A stretch of 64,000 bases of DNA from Azadirachta indica (taxonomy: Eukaryota; Streptophyta; Magnoliopsida; Sapindales; Meliaceae), in assembly GCA_022749755.1 (NCBI GenBank), contig CM040445.1, positions 4,051,182-4,115,181 of the forward strand, given 5' to 3'. Positions 1 to 12,942 of the stretch are shown in pieces. A model generated the notes under the pieces. That model did not search any database, was not told the origin of the DNA, and saw only the letters and a program-made list of their open reading frames with translations. Position 1 is the stretch's first letter. Each line of letters opens with the position of its first letter. Both the position numbers and the translations under genes were made by a program.

Positions 1-26
1 CTTTTCTTCTCGTTGGTTTTTGTTTG

Positions 27-1633
27 ATGGGTCTTACTTCACTGCAAGTCTGCATGGATTCATCTGATTGGCTTCAGGTAATACGCCATGCATTGAAGCT
101 TTAATTGCCATATCTCTTTCATCATTCTAAACATTTTTCTTAGCACTGCTTTAGGGTGTGATCAGCTGACCATTTTGTTGATTGCAACTTTAAGTGTCAG
201 ACAAAACATGCAACTTTGAGTAGACACTATATTAGTTATGTCAAGGTTAATCTGCAATAGTTAATACTGCACATGTTATGACTTTGAAGATATATTTCCC
301 AAAATTTTGATCATTCTCGAGCAGAATTTTGATGCCGACATTTTTCGTAAAAAGTTCTAGCTAGGTACAATCCAAATACGAATGATCAATAGAATGGTAA
401 TTCGCCTGTTGGCTCCACATGCATGTGCTCCATTCTAGTGTACATGACATGAAACAACGACTCTCGGGCTGTATCAACATTTTGACTCAGGTCAGAATTG
501 CAAAATCCAGACTCATAAATGCAACTGTTTTTACTACGTTTGGTAGCTTAACCGGTTTCATCGTTTTTTACTTTGGGGTTTCTGTTTAGTAATCGTGTTC
601 TATAGCTTGCATTCCCATACAGACATTCTACTTGATGTCTAAAAAAGCATGAGAATGTCTCGTGGTTGCAATATTCGACATCCAATAAACGACAAAGAAT
701 GTCTACTCCTAGCACTAACACATTTTGCATTTATTTCTTTGTTTTCCATGTCAGGGTTCGATCCACGAGGAGTCTGGTTTGGATTCTTCTTCACCATCCG
801 GGGACTTGCTTACTTGCTCAAGGCCTTTAATGGAAAGGAGGCTAAGGCCCCAGCATGATCAAGCTCTCAAATGCCCGAGGTGTGACTCCACGCACACCAA
901 ATTTTGCTACTACAACAACTACAGCCTCTCTCAGCCAAGGTATTTCTGCAAAACTTGTAGAAGGTACTGGACCAAAGGCGGCACCTTGAGAAACATTCCT
1001 GTTGGTGGTGGTTGCAGAAAGAATAAGAAAGTTTCTTCTAAAAAATCAAACGATCAGTCCATTAACCAAAATCCCGCATCATCATCTCATAATCCAACTG
1101 ATCTCCAACTTTCATTCCCGGAGATGCAATTTTCACACCTTGGTAACATACTTGGGACTCATGGCACTCTTGCTAACCCTAATTTCATGGATACCAAATA
1201 CAATGCCATGCTTGAAAACTCGAGGCCAATTGATTTTATGGAAAGTAAGTTAGAAGCTATAGTTGGTAGTTCTAGAAATTACGATTTTATGGGGAACAAT
1301 GAGTTGGGTATGGTTGGAGGGCTGGGGAATTTGGGTCACCATGGACTAACACCAAACGTTCATAATCTTTGCTCTCCCTTTGGGATGTCTCTTGAAGGAA
1401 ATGGTGGTACATTCATCGACACTTGCCAGAGATTGATGCTTCCGTATGATGCAAACGAGGATCAAAATGCAATAGACGTGAAGCCAAACACCAAGATGTT
1501 ATCCCTGGACTGGCAAGACCAAGGCTGTTCTGATGTTGGGAAGGACGCGTTTGGATACCTGGGCAATTTGGGACCATCATGGAGTGGCATGATGAATGGC
1601 TATGGATCATCCGCTGCCAATTCATTAGTCTGA
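27..1633 (+). CDS. DOF5.6: Dof zinc-finger transcription factor, DOF5.6/HCA2-like
   Basis: Plant-specific DNA-binding protein expected to act in the nucleus on AAAG core sites. Two exons, 27-77 and 755-1633, join in phase 0 across a GT-AG intron (78-754) and give 309 residues. Exon 1 encodes [17 protein letters not shown], the N-terminus I know from the DOF5.6/HCA2 group (vascular cambium regulators). The Dof finger is at about residues 56-110: Cys57, Cys60, Cys82 and Cys85 (CX2CX21CX2C), followed by the basic stretch [18 protein letters not shown]. The rest is Ser/Asn/Gly-rich with no recognised domain. The ATG at 27 is chosen because the exon 2 frame opens upstream only with a non-ATG codon inside the intron. 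The 5' UTR and promoter lie outside the window. The family is certain; the exact orthologue is inferred from the N-terminus. Confidence 0.9.
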
Positions 1634-1908
1634 ACAGAACGGCCTACGACAAGCTGCAGTGACTGTGAAATATTTGCTTTAATTAATTAATTAATTAGTT
1701 GTTAGAATATTATATCCAGTTATTTCTTAGTAACGAAAACTAAGCCTTTGATGAGAAGGTTTTTCTAATTTTGCGTGAAGGTGGTCTTCGATTTTCATTG
1801 ACTTAAAAATGCACCGAGTGTGAACGAGAAAATCCTAGAGTCCAAAAACGACTGCCTAATCAAGTGCATGCATGCCTTAAATTAGTGTTGGCTTTGTATT
1901 TTTGTTTG

Positions 1909-1947
<39 letters not shown>

Positions 1948-3480
1948 TTTCTAATTCGATGTCCTGGCCATGTAAGACATTTAAAGCTCTAGGATTTTGC
2001 TGTACTATCGAGGAAGATATATAGTAGTGCTCTTTTTCATTTTCTTAAAGAATGTGTTATGGTACTTAAGCCTATGATCTTTTATGAGCGATTATGTTAT
2101 AATTGATAAAGGAGCCAACTGTCTGGTCTGTGAGCTTTGGAGAAGAAAGCAGAGTTTTCCGGGAAAGCAAAAAAAAAAAAAAAAAAAGAAAACATTCTCT
2201 CTTTGAGTTTCGTCTCACTGCGTCTGCATGTGACTCCATTGTGCTTCAGAATTTAACTACAAGATACATCTCTCTGCATTGCCACTCATATAATTAATTT
2301 AATTAAATCAATCCGCAAGGAGAAAAATAAATAATAAATTCAATTTAAAGACTTGGATGTTATATTTTTGTGATCCACGTTTGTCTAAATTCGTCGTATT
2401 CAAACGGTAGGCGCGACAGTGACTTCCATTTTATAAAAGTGCGAGTGTACACCAGAGGTCATATACAATCTTTATTATCAGGAACGTTCACCATTAATTC
2501 AAGGAATAGGTAACGGATTTATAGTAGCTTTTTTTTTTTTTTTTAATCTTTGTTAATTATTTAATCTTTCTTTTTTCTTTTTTTTCCATAAAAATTTAGT
2601 TAAAATCGGGAGACATTCATATTACACATACATTTAAGAGTCTATTCCTTTTGCAAACATATATATGTATTCTATTAAAATTTAGACCTGTAATTTTGTA
2701 CAAAAATATATATAAAAGGAAAAAAATTAGCTCAGACTATATATACGAATAAAAAGAGCTGAGCCGCAGACCAATAGATTAAAGTTACTTCTTTTTTTTT
2801 CTTTAAAAGAAAATATATAGGAACTCTTTATATAGTCCGCATTTTAATAAAAATTTTAATAGATATCAAGTTTTACGAGAAAAAGAAAGAAACTTTTTCA
2901 AGACACTCTTTATACTTTATTTCAATCAACCCACTTCCAAGTTACAACAACATTAATTTTTAGATAGTTAATTTTTATTATTCTTATGCTCTTGGAGGTT
3001 AGTTCTCGAAAATTTAGACAAATAAATGATAGCAATTGAAATGTAATTTTGATTAAATATAAAACATAATACTAGACATTCCAAATGATGTAACATAGGT
3101 GATGAATTGGTGTGGTAAATGGTTTTAAGAATAGTATGAATATGTTAGTTGATGAATAACATATTATTTGGGACGAGAATTTGTGATCAAAATTTGATAT
3201 GCTTATTACTCAAATATAAAATAAACCCAAGTCATTTTTATAGTTCTCATTTAATTAATTAAAAAAATCTTCGACATTTATATAAATTGAAAAAAGAAAA
3301 AGAGAATTTGATAGTGTTAGTTGATTGAATTGAAAAAATTCTCAACATATATGTAAATTATTTGTTGCTGTAATTTCGCTTTGAAAAGTGAAGAGAGATT
3401 TGATCGATAGCATATCAAAATCGAAGTAAAAAAATTTGAAATTCCCACGCATACAGACTACCTGTTGTCACTGTTACTTC
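1634..3480. other. Dof 3' UTR and AT-rich intergenic DNA
   Basis: The first few hundred bases should hold the Dof 3' UTR. A (TTA)n microsatellite lies at about 1913-1947 and poly-A or poly-T runs at 2170-2187 and 2531-2544. I see no coding signal; the short ORF at 2103-2297 is low-complexity and has no recognisable protein. Confidence 0.6.
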
Positions 3481-3587
3481 AGCCCAGTTTACGTTAATTC
3501 CAGCTGATGAGAATCATATAATATGAATGCCGGGCTCTGATGGGCCGTTACATGGGCTTGTAACCGCATTTTGGTGTCTAGGGTTTA
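3481..3587 (+). promoter_or_regulatory. Site II and telo-box promoter of the bL12m gene
   Basis: Three site II cores (AGCCCA at 3481-3486, TGGGCC at 3541-3546, TGGGCT at 3553-3558) precede a telo-box-like TAGGGTTTA at 3579-3587. This pairing is known from promoters of plant ribosomal-protein and mitochondrial genes, and it lies just upstream of the likely first exon of the mitochondrial L12 gene. Transcription probably starts within about 100 bases downstream. Confidence 0.65.
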
Positions 3588-3671
3588 ATGCTTCTTCATA
3601 CGAGACGTCGGGGTTTGATTTGCTCACTCTCCACTGAAACTTCCAACTCTTTCTTCTGAATCTATTTTCTG

Positions 3672-4874
3672 GTAAGGTCTCAGGCCAGCATATAGCGATC
3701 CTCATATTCCTCCTTTCTTACTCTAATATCAAGTTATTATCGTGGGATTTCTGTCTAACATATTTATTTAGTTTGTCATTGGAAATGCAATTCCTGTCTA
3801 TTACTTAATTGACCGATCCTGATTGCCATCGCTACTGATTCGGCTGCTGTTCGTGCTTTACTGATTTGCTTTGCTTTGCTTTGCTTGTATAAATCTTGAT
3901 TATTTGCTTCTTCACCAAGTGTTTATGTCAATGCCCATTTGAAAGCTAAAGTGTATGTTAATCGAACTTTCTGAATATTCTTATGTGAGTTTGAAAGTGG
4001 CGAGAAATCCATGAGCTATGCCTGCTAAGAAATTTTATTGTTTCAAATTTTTTTTATTGTTTAGTAATAACTAGCTTTAGGTTTGCGAGAAAGTCAAAAC
4101 AAATGAATTGAGTTAAATCAAATTGAAAGCACTCAAGAAAAGTAAGGTTGTTGATTAGAAGTTCTACTTTGAGGAACTTACGAGGGATCAGGAAGTGCAC
4201 AGTCAGGTTTCAATTCGTTCAGTGCTAAAGCTTTCAGTACTAAATGGTCAATACTCAATAATTCCACTAACCTGTCATCTCCACAGTCAGGGATGCACCC
4301 TTCAACTGGGTTTTTTGTTGTCATTCTTTTAGATAGTTTTTCGGTCTTATTTGTAATGTTGTGGTGTTTCTGTTTTAGTAGTGTTGCAGTATTTTTCTTT
4401 GAATAGGCATTTACGTTTTTAAAAGAATATGATGAACTCCATTTGATTTAGGCCTTTGTTGAACTTTTGTTGATGCACCTGACATTTGTGGTTTTAAATT
4501 TAAGTTCATAAAGCTGGTTAAAGAAGCTTGATAAGTTGATTATCTCTACAGGTTGAAGCTAGGCTCAATGAACAAATGACTTTAACTTTAAAGATCAAAG
4601 AAACTAATGTTAAGCTAATTGTCTCTCTGTACAAGGACTTGATATTGAGTTCTTGAGGTGTAGAAATACGGATAATACTGTCCAGTTTGTGGAAACTCAT
4701 TGTTGATTTTGATTTTGCTGAGATAGTTCTAATTTGCAGCTATGATTACATTGTCTGCGTGATTCGTTTGTATAATGTATATAAAATACTAACTGTGTTT
4801 GATCTTCTGCAGAAAATGAGTAGAGATGTTTCCTTTCTAATTGATTAATTTAACTCTTGTTTTTGGCTATGCAG
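3672..4874 (+). other. Probable 5'-UTR intron of the bL12m gene
   Basis: A donor (CTG then GTAAGG, intron from 3672) follows the promoter, and a pyrimidine-rich acceptor (ATGCAG, ending 4874) precedes the coding exon. The about 1.2 kb between them is T-rich with no coding signal. The downstream leader holds a mini-uORF, ATG AAA TAG, at 4945-4953. Inferred from splice motifs only. Confidence 0.55.
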
Positions 4875-5012
4875 GTGAGCTTTCAGAGGGTGCTCCTCTA
4901 ATTATTAAGAAGTTTTCTCTTTGCATCCATTGCTGTGAATTGTCATGAAATAGATAACCTCTTTGTGTTCCGTATATTCCCTGAAATTCTTTTTTCATTG
5001 AAATTCAAAACC

Positions 5013-5594
5013 ATGAAGCTGATTGCACTTGCCAGATCTATTTGTTCATGTCCTGCTCTCCATGAAATAACTGGGCCTTTGCAAGTTCGTACATTCCAGC
5101 ATGATTTTGTTCCCAGAGATCCTAAAGCTAAGCCCAAGAAGTACAAATATCCAGCATTCTATGATCCGTATGGCCCTAAACCCCCAGCCTCTGATAAAGT
5201 TGTTCAACTTGCTGAACGCATTGCTTCCCTGACCCCTGAGGAACGCAAGCAAATTGGTCCTACACTCAACGAGAGACTAAAGCATCCAAAATTGCAGCCA
5301 ATTTCAACAGAAGGCATGGATTTAGGGTCAGCAGGAGGAGCAGCTGCTGGATCTGCAAAAGTTGAGGAGAAGAAGGAAAAGACAGCCTTTGATGTTAAAT
5401 TGGAGAAGTTTGATGCTGCTACAAAAGTAAAGGTCATTAAAGAAGTGAGGGCTTTCACTAATTTGGGATTGAAGGAGGCCAAAGAACTGGTTGAGAAAGT
5501 TCCTGCTGTAGTCAAACAAGGGGTTACCAAAGAGGAGGCAAATAACATAATAGAGAAGATAAAAGCTGCTGGGGGAGTTGCAGTTATAGAATGA
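5013..5594 (+). CDS. Mitochondrial large-subunit ribosomal protein bL12m (L7/L12)
   Basis: A stalk protein of the mitochondrial ribosome that recruits translation factors. Single coding exon of 193 residues. The start is the first in-frame ATG (5013); the frame stays open upstream only to a GTG. Residues about 1-30 are rich in basic and hydroxyl residues with few acidic ones, as in a mitochondrial presequence. A helical dimerisation region follows ([18 protein letters not shown]), then an Ala/Gly hinge (about 106-117) and the conserved L12 C-terminal domain (about 125-193) with [20 protein letters not shown] and the ending [12 protein letters not shown]. The long N-terminal extension favours the mitochondrial over the plastid form. 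The site II/telo-box promoter fits coordinated expression with other translation genes. Confidence 0.9.
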   Translation: MKLIALARSICSCPALHEITGPLQVRTFQHDFVPRDPKAKPKKYKYPAFYDPYGPKPPASDKVVQLAERIASLTPEERKQIGPTLNERLKHPKLQPISTEGMDLGSAGGAAAGSAKVEEKKEKTAFDVKLEKFDAATKVKVIKEVRAFTNLGLKEAKELVEKVPAVVKQGVTKEEANNIIEKIKAAGGVAVIE

Positions 5595-7562
5595 AAATCT
5601 CCAAGTCAAATTGTACTGATTGCTCTTTATGTTGTAAGAGGTGAAGAGTGGCAGAATTATTTGACCCTTTACATTGACACTAAGAATTTTGTTATGTGGA
5701 TGGATAGCATTACTAAAGAGAGAGGAATAATTAGATCAAACTTCCATCCTGTGCAAGCGTAAATTAATCACGTGAGATTGTGTATTGTTGCTTGTTGGTA
5801 TGGTCAGGAGTTTAATTCCTCCCGAGGCAAAACATTCTGTTCTGGTGCTGCACTTCGGCTTTTGAGATTTTGTATTTCTTGAGATATTATTGCTGATTAG
5901 ATGATTGGTACGATTCTCAAAGAGAAATACAGAAAATAAAACTGAATTCTCGCTTTGCTTAGTGGCTTGGGCACTAATTTTCTGCCTGATCATCCAGATA
6001 TGTTTATATCTTTTTGGCTGGATTTGTAATTTTTGCATGGCGACTAGTTTTCTTATTTGAGGCTTGCTCGGTGATCAAGTCGTTTCCGATTAAGAACAAA
6101 CAATTGTCGCATTTAGGGCAACCATGCCCCAGTCCTTCCTTTGAAGGATTGTGAAAATGTGTATGTATTTGGTTCAGGAAGAGGTTGATTTATGCAAAGC
6201 ATTTGCGTCTCCCTTCAAACGCATTAAAATCAAAAGCTGTTCGTTGGCGTTCGAATAATCGACTTCCTTTTTTACTTGTTATTCTAGGACAAATTACCGG
6301 GTGGAGGTTCTGCTTCATCTTCCATTATGGCAGCACGTTGTTTACCATCTTTTACTAGATATGTTATTTCTGGCTTTCATTGTTTAAAATTGTGACTTTG
6401 AGTACGCAAAAATGCCACCGATCAAACTCAAAATGGATAGAGATGGAGCCATTTCCAGGAAAATGTAATGTGAAAACTAAAACCCAACTGTGGAATTACA
6501 ACAATTTGGGTGCCGATTTAATTTTGCTGCCTAGCCGTTTCTATCTCCTCTATATTTCTATCTGCAACACACTCCTAAAAGAATCCAGGCTTCTCACTGA
6601 AGATGGAGGTCTACTCCTCTGTGAGATTTCTTTTTTACTTTCTGTTTTTTTACTTTTCTTTTCTTAATAATTGCAATTATTTCTACCTTCTATGGAAATA
6701 TAACACCATCTCAAGGTAGTTTTCATCTCCCTAATCATTTCCACCTAAATTTAAATTTATAATAATTGTGCTATTTTGTAGGTGTTTTAATTGTTTTGGT
6801 ACCTCTTATTTTCTCATATATTTGGAATTTAAAGTCTTATACAAAGAAATCTAGAGAAGTAGAGTTTTAAACCTGAAAAAGTTTATACCATATCCAGTTA
6901 TTTACAAAATATTTGTTACAGCAAAGATCATAAAAATCATTTATAGTTGTGGAAAGTAAAGTTGAAGACTTATGGAAGAATTTTCAGTGTAACTTTAAAT
7001 CAAAATATTTTTATTACACCAAACAAAAAGGTGTTATAAATCTATATAGTACTTTGATGAAGTTGGTATAAATCTGCACTGAGATGTAATCTTTGGTCTG
7101 TGATTTGGAATGAAATGAATGTTTCTTGCTTTCGAAAGAAAAAAAGAAAAGATCAAACTTTGGAGAAGGGAGAGACCACTGTCGTCTGTTGCCGAAGCAG
7201 CAACGCGCATCAGTTCAGGAAGTTCGTTATGACCTAACTCCGCTGTCTTCGTTTCAGGGCATATATGTCGTCAATTCTCACCACACATACACAAAACTAA
7301 AGAATGAAATGTGCTAATTAAATAAGAAACCTATGGAAGTAAAAAGGAAACTCGTAGCTCCAATAATTATACACTCTCAGTACAAGAAACACTACACGGG
7401 TCCTCAGTGCTGCAACAACAGTCAACAGAGAGAGATACAAAGCAACTTCTGTTACAGAGGCCATAACAGGGAATCGAAGCAATCTAGTCTCTACTGAAAG
7501 AAACGGTCATTACATCAATAAACATTATCCTCAATGCAGAATCTATAATTTAATGGCTACAA
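5595..7562. other. 3' UTRs and intergenic DNA between bL12m and PWWP genes
   Basis: Holds the bL12m 3' UTR (to about 5.9-6.1 kb) and, at the right, the 3' UTR of the minus-strand PWWP gene (roughly 7.3-7.56 kb). The genes are convergent. Short ORFs at 6380-6667 and 7126-7317 show no family motif and I do not call them. No repeat of note. Confidence 0.55.
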
Positions 7563-10500
7563 TTAGGAAGAGGAAGAACTAGGCATGGAACTGACCCTTT
7601 TAAGGAGGCCTTTAATCTCACTCTCCAATTTGGCTTTCATCTCCGGAGAAAGATTATCTCCTGAGTTCTCCAGCATTGATGTCATCATCTCAAGATTCTG
7701 CTTTATGAAGTCAAGAGGAGGTGCCTCCCCAGGTTGAGGTACTGATTCAGCAGGCTTTGCCAAGGTCCTAAACGCCTCCACAGGACAGATCTTGTAACTT
7801 ACAAGGTGGGGATCAAATGGGTTGCTCTTCTCTAAACTCTTAACTGCTTCTCCAGCATCCGCACTTCTCACGAAAACAACCTGTGCAGTACAGGAATCTT
7901 TCGACAACTGTGTTTCTGATTCTTTTAGAGGCCCAAACCTACAAAATGTTGCAACCAAAACTTCTTTTGATGGGATCGAAACTCCTGGGGCAAATGTCAA
8001 GCTAAGTGTAGTTCCTAAGGATTCTCCATTTGTATTCCCTCTGTCACAGTTAATTATATCTAACATCCTCGAAGTTGATATATTAGTACGCCGTCCTGCA
8101 CTAGCTTCCCTTTTCCTCCTCCTTTTCTGCTCAGCTTTGACAGGCGGCGATGCACTAGGTTCAGCACTTGTTCCATTTAAATCCGGTATGCTTGCTGTTG
8201 GCATGGTTTCTGTATTTTTTGATGCTGCTTTCACTTTCCTCCGCCTCCTTTTCTTAACGGGTTTACCTTCAGCTGAGAGCAAGCCAACTTCTGGTGGATC
8301 TTTGACCCACAAGCCCAGTACAGGAGAATTCCCATTATTTTGTCCAGGAATAGAATTAATTGAGTAGGGGCCTGTAACCTGCAAATCTACCACCAATGAG
8401 CCAGGTTTTGAAGTGCTTCCATTCGTATATTGTAATCCTGCAGAAACTTCGGTCTCTGAACACTCATGAGCTGCTCCTCTTTTCCTCTTTCTCTTCTTTG
8501 TCTCAGAACTAACATGGCCAATAACCCGGGGATTTTCCGCCGATGACATTGGCATAGCACCATTACCATTCAAATCTGGAATGCTAGTGGCTTGTTCAAT
8601 TTGCGCACTCAATGGTGTAACTCCCTCCTTTTCACCCTTTTCCTCAGATCTACTGTCAAGTGTCAGAGTGCCCATGGTTGGAAGATCCTCCCCTGATAAG
8701 TTACTAGTATCAACATTAATATTCACATCTGATAGACCAGAAAGAGATTTAATCTTTGATCTAACTGAGTTAGTATTTTTCTTCCTCTTTTGCCTTTTCT
8801 GCTGAGAATCAATATTGGGCAAAGGCTGATTCATTTCTCGTGGATCTTTCAGAAGAAATGTATCAGGGTATTCATTCACCACAGGTTTACCATCTTTCTG
8901 TTTAGAAACAACAATATTCTTGCAGTACATCTCATAAATGGACTCATCATGATAAGCTGATATTCTGAATCTGGAAAAGAACCACTCAATTAAATCAAAG
9001 TTTTTAGTTCTATTTGGATAGAAGCAATCTACAGCTGTAGAAGAGAGTTCCAAAAGCAATTCAGCTGGTGATGCATTAATCAACTCTGGATTAGCAGAGA
9101 TATCACTCTCACTTATGAATTTTCTAAACCATGTTTTTTGGAACCTCTTACCACTACCTCTAACAACTGAAGGAGACACTACAAACTGACCACCACCAGT
9201 GTCCTCCCTCTCCTCATTAGTAACTTTCAGCGCCTTAAGATCTTCTGCTTCACTTGGCAAGCCTCTTTCCCAATTTACGTAGGGATATGACAAATACTTG
9301 CTCTTCTTCCGTTCTCTCAACTCAAAGCCCTTTTCACTTTTTACCTCACTCTGATCATCTACGTTTTGAACACCAGAAAACTCTGCAGTTCTTGGAGATC
9401 CCATGAGGGTGTCCTCCGTAGATGTAGTTAGGGAAGCCAATGCATTGGCATCAATGCTTTCCACTTTGTCATTGCCATCTCTAGCTACGGAATCCTTCTT
9501 CCTCTTCCTCTTTCTGAAATTTGAGGGCATTTTGTCAGACACAATTCTCTCAGCCACATTGCCTCTGCAGTTCTCAGGTACAACACCTAGGTCCCCTACC
9601 AAAATCATGGCCAGAGCTTCTTTCTTCTTTAGCCGTAAAACTTTTTCATTTGTTACAGTTTTCAGGTTCTCTTCAGCTCGTCCTAAATCTTTGTCTCCAC
9701 TCTCAACATCATCAGTGATATCCTGGAGCTGATGCATAGGCACTTGGCAATGTCCTACAGAAAGATAAAAGGCTGACAAACAACTCTTTGAAACAGTAAA
9801 CTCCAGCAAGGCAGGCTTGGGAGAGCCCAAGGCAAGATTTTTGAGCTCCTGAAGACATTTTGCAGGTTCAAAATTGGTGACAAAAAACTTTCCAAGTGCA
9901 CCACATCTGCGATCTGGAATGGAAATTTCTTCACTATTTCCACCATTATCACCTAACTGATGACTTTCTTTTGTAAAACAAGAACAAATCATCTCTGATT
10001 TCAGCCGCTTGCCAAACTCATCCACCGCCTTTTCTACTGCAACAATGAAGATTCTAGCCTTATTTCGACCAGACATCAGTTCAAAGTTCTCATAAAAAGG
10101 TTTCAACTGGGATGGGTGGCACCAAGCAACGTGGCTACTTCCAAAATAACCAACCAGTACACAGTCTGCCAGGTCACTTTTCACCGCAGATTCTGGAGCA
10201 TCCAAAGGGTTGTAAATCCTTCCTGGCCACCAAGTCTGATTTTTGGTCTTAACCCATACAACATCACCCACAGAAAACTTGCATTCTTGATTATCAGATA
10301 CACTTTCCTCTACCCCTGCTCCTTTTAACTCCTGACTCAACATTAACCCAACACCATTTGCTCCATTAAGGTTGTCTACATTAACTCTGCTTAGAGAACC
10401 AGAAAAATCTACGTAAAGTGATATATTGTCTCCAGAAACTCCAATCCTTTTACCTGAACCAGCTCCATTTGAACCCAAAACAATTTCTTCCTTCCTTTCC

Positions 10501-10934
10501 TCATCTCGCACAATCTGCTTCTCAGCCACTACTTCCTCATTCCCATCATTGCCCAGACCGACTACATCACTGTCAAATGGTGCCTTGACAGGATCCACTT
10601 TATACACATTCTCTTTATCAGTACCATCACTGAGCAAACAGCCCTTCTCAACCTCAAAATCACTAACACTGTTCTCTTCAACACCAAATACTGCATCCAT
10701 ATCCACGAACAAAGTCTTTCCTCCAATATTATCACCATTTTTGGTGACTTCAACATCATAGGCAACGGTATCATCACTGTTCATATCAATCCCTTTACCA
10801 TTTTCTTCAGCCGAAGCTAACCCAGTACACTTCTCACTCAAACCAAACAACCCAGAAGAGCCGGGAGCTTCTTCTAGGGTTTTATCAGTGGTATTTTGAG
10901 TTTCTAGGGTTTCAGGGGTTTTAGGGTTTTCCAT
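7563..10934 (-). CDS. PWWP domain-containing protein (PDP-like chromatin reader)
   Basis: Intronless 1123-residue nuclear protein. The PWWP domain is at about residues 218-300: it opens [20 protein letters not shown], with the signature TWWP in place of PWWP, followed by [21 protein letters not shown] domains bind methylated histone tails and DNA, and Arabidopsis PDP proteins work with MSI4/FVE in Polycomb-linked repression. The N-terminus (1-215) is acidic and repetitive. The middle and C-terminal parts carry several basic, NLS-like patches ([15 protein letters not shown]) and two copies of SIPDLNG. An RRM-like segment follows (about 985-1060, containing [10 protein letters not shown] and [20 protein letters not shown]), then a helical, Ser-rich tail. 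The start is the only upstream ATG in frame and is preceded by an A-run leader. Family assignment is firm; the PDP member is not assigned. Confidence 0.9.
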   Translation of the reverse strand: MENPKTPETLETQNTTDKTLEEAPGSSGLFGLSEKCTGLASAEENGKGIDMNSDDTVAYDVEVTKNGDNIGGKTLFVDMDAVFGVEENSVSDFEVEKGCLLSDGTDKENVYKVDPVKAPFDSDVVGLGNDGNEEVVAEKQIVRDEERKEEIVLGSNGAGSGKRIGVSGDNISLYVDFSGSLSRVNVDNLNGANGVGLMLSQELKGAGVEESVSDNQECKFSVGDVVWVKTKNQTWWPGRIYNPLDAPESAVKSDLADCVLVGYFGSSHVAWCHPSQLKPFYENFELMSGRNKARIFIVAVEKAVDEFGKRLKSEMICSCFTKESHQLGDNGGNSEEISIPDRRCGALGKFFVTNFEPAKCLQELKNLALGSPKPALLEFTVSKSCLSAFYLSVGHCQVPMHQLQDITDDVESGDKDLGRAEENLKTVTNEKVLRLKKKEALAMILVGDLGVVPENCRGNVAERIVSDKMPSNFRKRKRKKDSVARDGNDKVESIDANALASLTTSTEDTLMGSPRTAEFSGVQNVDDQSEVKSEKGFELRERKKSKYLSYPYVNWERGLPSEAEDLKALKVTNEEREDTGGGQFVVSPSVVRGSGKRFQKTWFRKFISESDISANPELINASPAELLLELSSTAVDCFYPNRTKNFDLIEWFFSRFRISAYHDESIYEMYCKNIVVSKQKDGKPVVNEYPDTFLLKDPREMNQPLPNIDSQQKRQKRKKNTNSVRSKIKSLSGLSDVNINVDTSNLSGEDLPTMGTLTLDSRSEEKGEKEGVTPLSAQIEQATSIPDLNGNGAMPMSSAENPRVIGHVSSETKKRKRKRGAAHECSETEVSAGLQYTNGSTSKPGSLVVDLQVTGPYSINSIPGQNNGNSPVLGLWVKDPPEVGLLSAEGKPVKKRRRRKVKAASKNTETMPTASIPDLNGTSAEPSASPPVKAEQKRRRKREASAGRRTNISTSRMLDIINCDRGNTNGESLGTTLSLTFAPGVSIPSKEVLVATFCRFGPLKESETQLSKDSCTAQVVFVRSADAGEAVKSLEKSNPFDPHLVSYKICPVEAFRTLAKPAESVPQPGEAPPLDFIKQNLEMMTSMLENSGDNLSPEMKAKLESEIKGLLKRVSSMPSSSSS

Positions 10935-11640
10935 GATTAAAAAAAAAAAAATGCTCTAAAAGGTCTCTTCTTTTGTTATATTACCGATTCTCCAATCTCA
11001 CAATCCCTTCACAGCTGATCAACAAAGGAAACAAATAAAGATCCCAGCTTTATTACGAGCTACTCATATAATGACTCGGAATCAAATAAATAAATTGAGA
11101 GCAAAGAAACAAACTTTAACAAAAATGCAAAGTAAAAAGTTAGAGAAAAGAATAAATAAATAATGAGGTAAAACATGCCAGAAATACAAAAATAAAAGAA
11201 AAGAAGAGCACAATACCTCTAAAGAAATCTGGGGGGTATTTACATTCTGGGCTCAGGCGATGATTCGGTGCACCAAACTCAATCGAGTTCTACAGAAGTG
11301 TAATGCTTTATGGTAAGAGGGAGACACAGCGGTGAAACAGATAAGACACGGAAGAAAATAGTAATGGATAGTCATAAAGTAGATGAGAAAGTATTTAGGA
11401 GATAGATACGGCTATTACAAAACACAGAGAGAGAGAGATAGACTTGTTTGTTTGCTTCTATATAATACAGTCACAGAACGGGGGTTTGTATCTTGCGAGT
11501 GCTTTACTGCCTATTTATGAAAACTGTACTATCTATGTGAAAGTAACGCTTTATTTAGTGGTTGTTGTTGTTGGACAGATGTTTTTGTATTTTTTCTCCA
11601 GAAAATATTGACCTGCAATGATTTCAAAAGCATTTATTTA
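10935..11640 (-). promoter_or_regulatory. 5' leader and promoter region of the PWWP gene
   Basis: Upstream of the minus-strand ATG. A good donor (AGAG then GTATTG, intron starting at 11216 and running leftward) suggests a 5'-UTR intron ending close to the ATG; the acceptor is not resolved. A GA/CT microsatellite at about 11423-11440 could be promoter-associated. The transcription start is not determined. Confidence 0.4.
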
Positions 11641-12039
11641 TTTTTAACTGGACTCCACAATGGAGTTCAGTCGTCCAACCTGCCTCGCTTCAGTCAACAA
11701 GGTAATTTCTCATTTTTTTAATGTGAAAAATTCTATTTATTATATGTAAAATTCATCTTATTAGAATATAAATAAATTTTTTTCCACATATAAAATAAAA
11801 TATTAAATATTCGAGCCATATTATTTACGACTACGTCAATACTTTTGATAGATTTTAATATTAATTTGTATATATAATATTAAAAATAATAATAATAATA
11901 ATCAAAAAAGCACTTGCGTGATTTTCCTTGCCTTATCATATGATAATGAATGAAGACGTATAACCCATTTTACCCTTCGATAAAAATAATAATTATATGA
12001 TCCAAGACAAATATCTCAAGCGTTTCTTTCTAAAAAGAA

Positions 12040-12942
12040 AAACGGGTTTTTCCACATACCTCCCCTCATATTTGTGAAAATTTTAATTTACAGAAACATT
12101 TAGAGAAAAGGTCATAAACCTCCAAAAACCTCCCCTACAAATGAAAAAATTAATATCTTAAGACTAAACATAACTTTAATAATATATTTTTTAATTCTTA
12201 ATAAATAACCTTTTTGAAAATACATATACAATAATAAATATAATAATTAAACTTATTTTGTTATTATAAAAAATTTAATTCAAAAATAATTTTATAATCG
12301 TTAAAGTTCGAAATAATAACTTGAATTTAAAATTATTATTATCTTTAAATTATAAAATTTTAAGACTATTATCATTATTTACATTTGTTTCTTCAAATAA
12401 AATAATTTATTTTCTTTAATAATTATTTACAGATAATTTAATTAATTTAATGATAACAATAATTTTAAATTCAAGTTATTATATAGAATTTTAATAATTA
12501 TAAAATTATTTTTGAATTATTTTTTTTATAATAATAAAATAATTTTAATTATTATAGAGATTATTATATATGTATTTTCAAAAAGGTAATGTATTAAGGA
12601 TTAAAAAATATACCATCAAAATGTGTTTAATCCAATGTTTAAAGCATTGGTGTTTTTCAGATTAATCAAAATAATATTATTTTTTCATTTGATTTTTCAT
12701 TTTAAAAGAAGATGATTTACAGATATTTTGATAAATTTACTATTCATTAACGAAGACAAACGTTGTAGAGGAGGTTTGTGGGCCTTTACCCAAATATTTT
12801 TGCAAATTGAGATTTTCACAAACTTTAAAAAAAATATGTGAAAAAAGCTCGTTATAGAGAAGGTTTGTGGTTCTTTTTCCAAATATTTTCACAAATTGAA
12901 ATTTTCACTAAGCTCAAGGGAGGTATGTGGGAAAGCCCTTTC
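12040..12942. mobile_element. Foldback (long-TIR) MITE-like element
   Basis: The ends are inverted repeats: TTTTTCCACATACCTCCC near 12047-12064 is mirrored by GGGAGGTATGTGGGAAAG at about 12918-12935. The inner arms also pair: AACCTTTTTGAAAATACAT at about 12206-12225 matches the reverse complement of 12570-12590, and the AT-rich stretch 12176-12345 mirrors about 12445-12610. No transposase is encoded. Part of the right arm (12760-12900) is duplicated. Target-site duplications could not be settled. Confidence 0.7.

Noticed and set aside
6380..6667. 95-residue ORF on the plus strand
   Set aside because: No recognisable motif, low complexity at its end, and it lies between the 3' ends of convergent genes.
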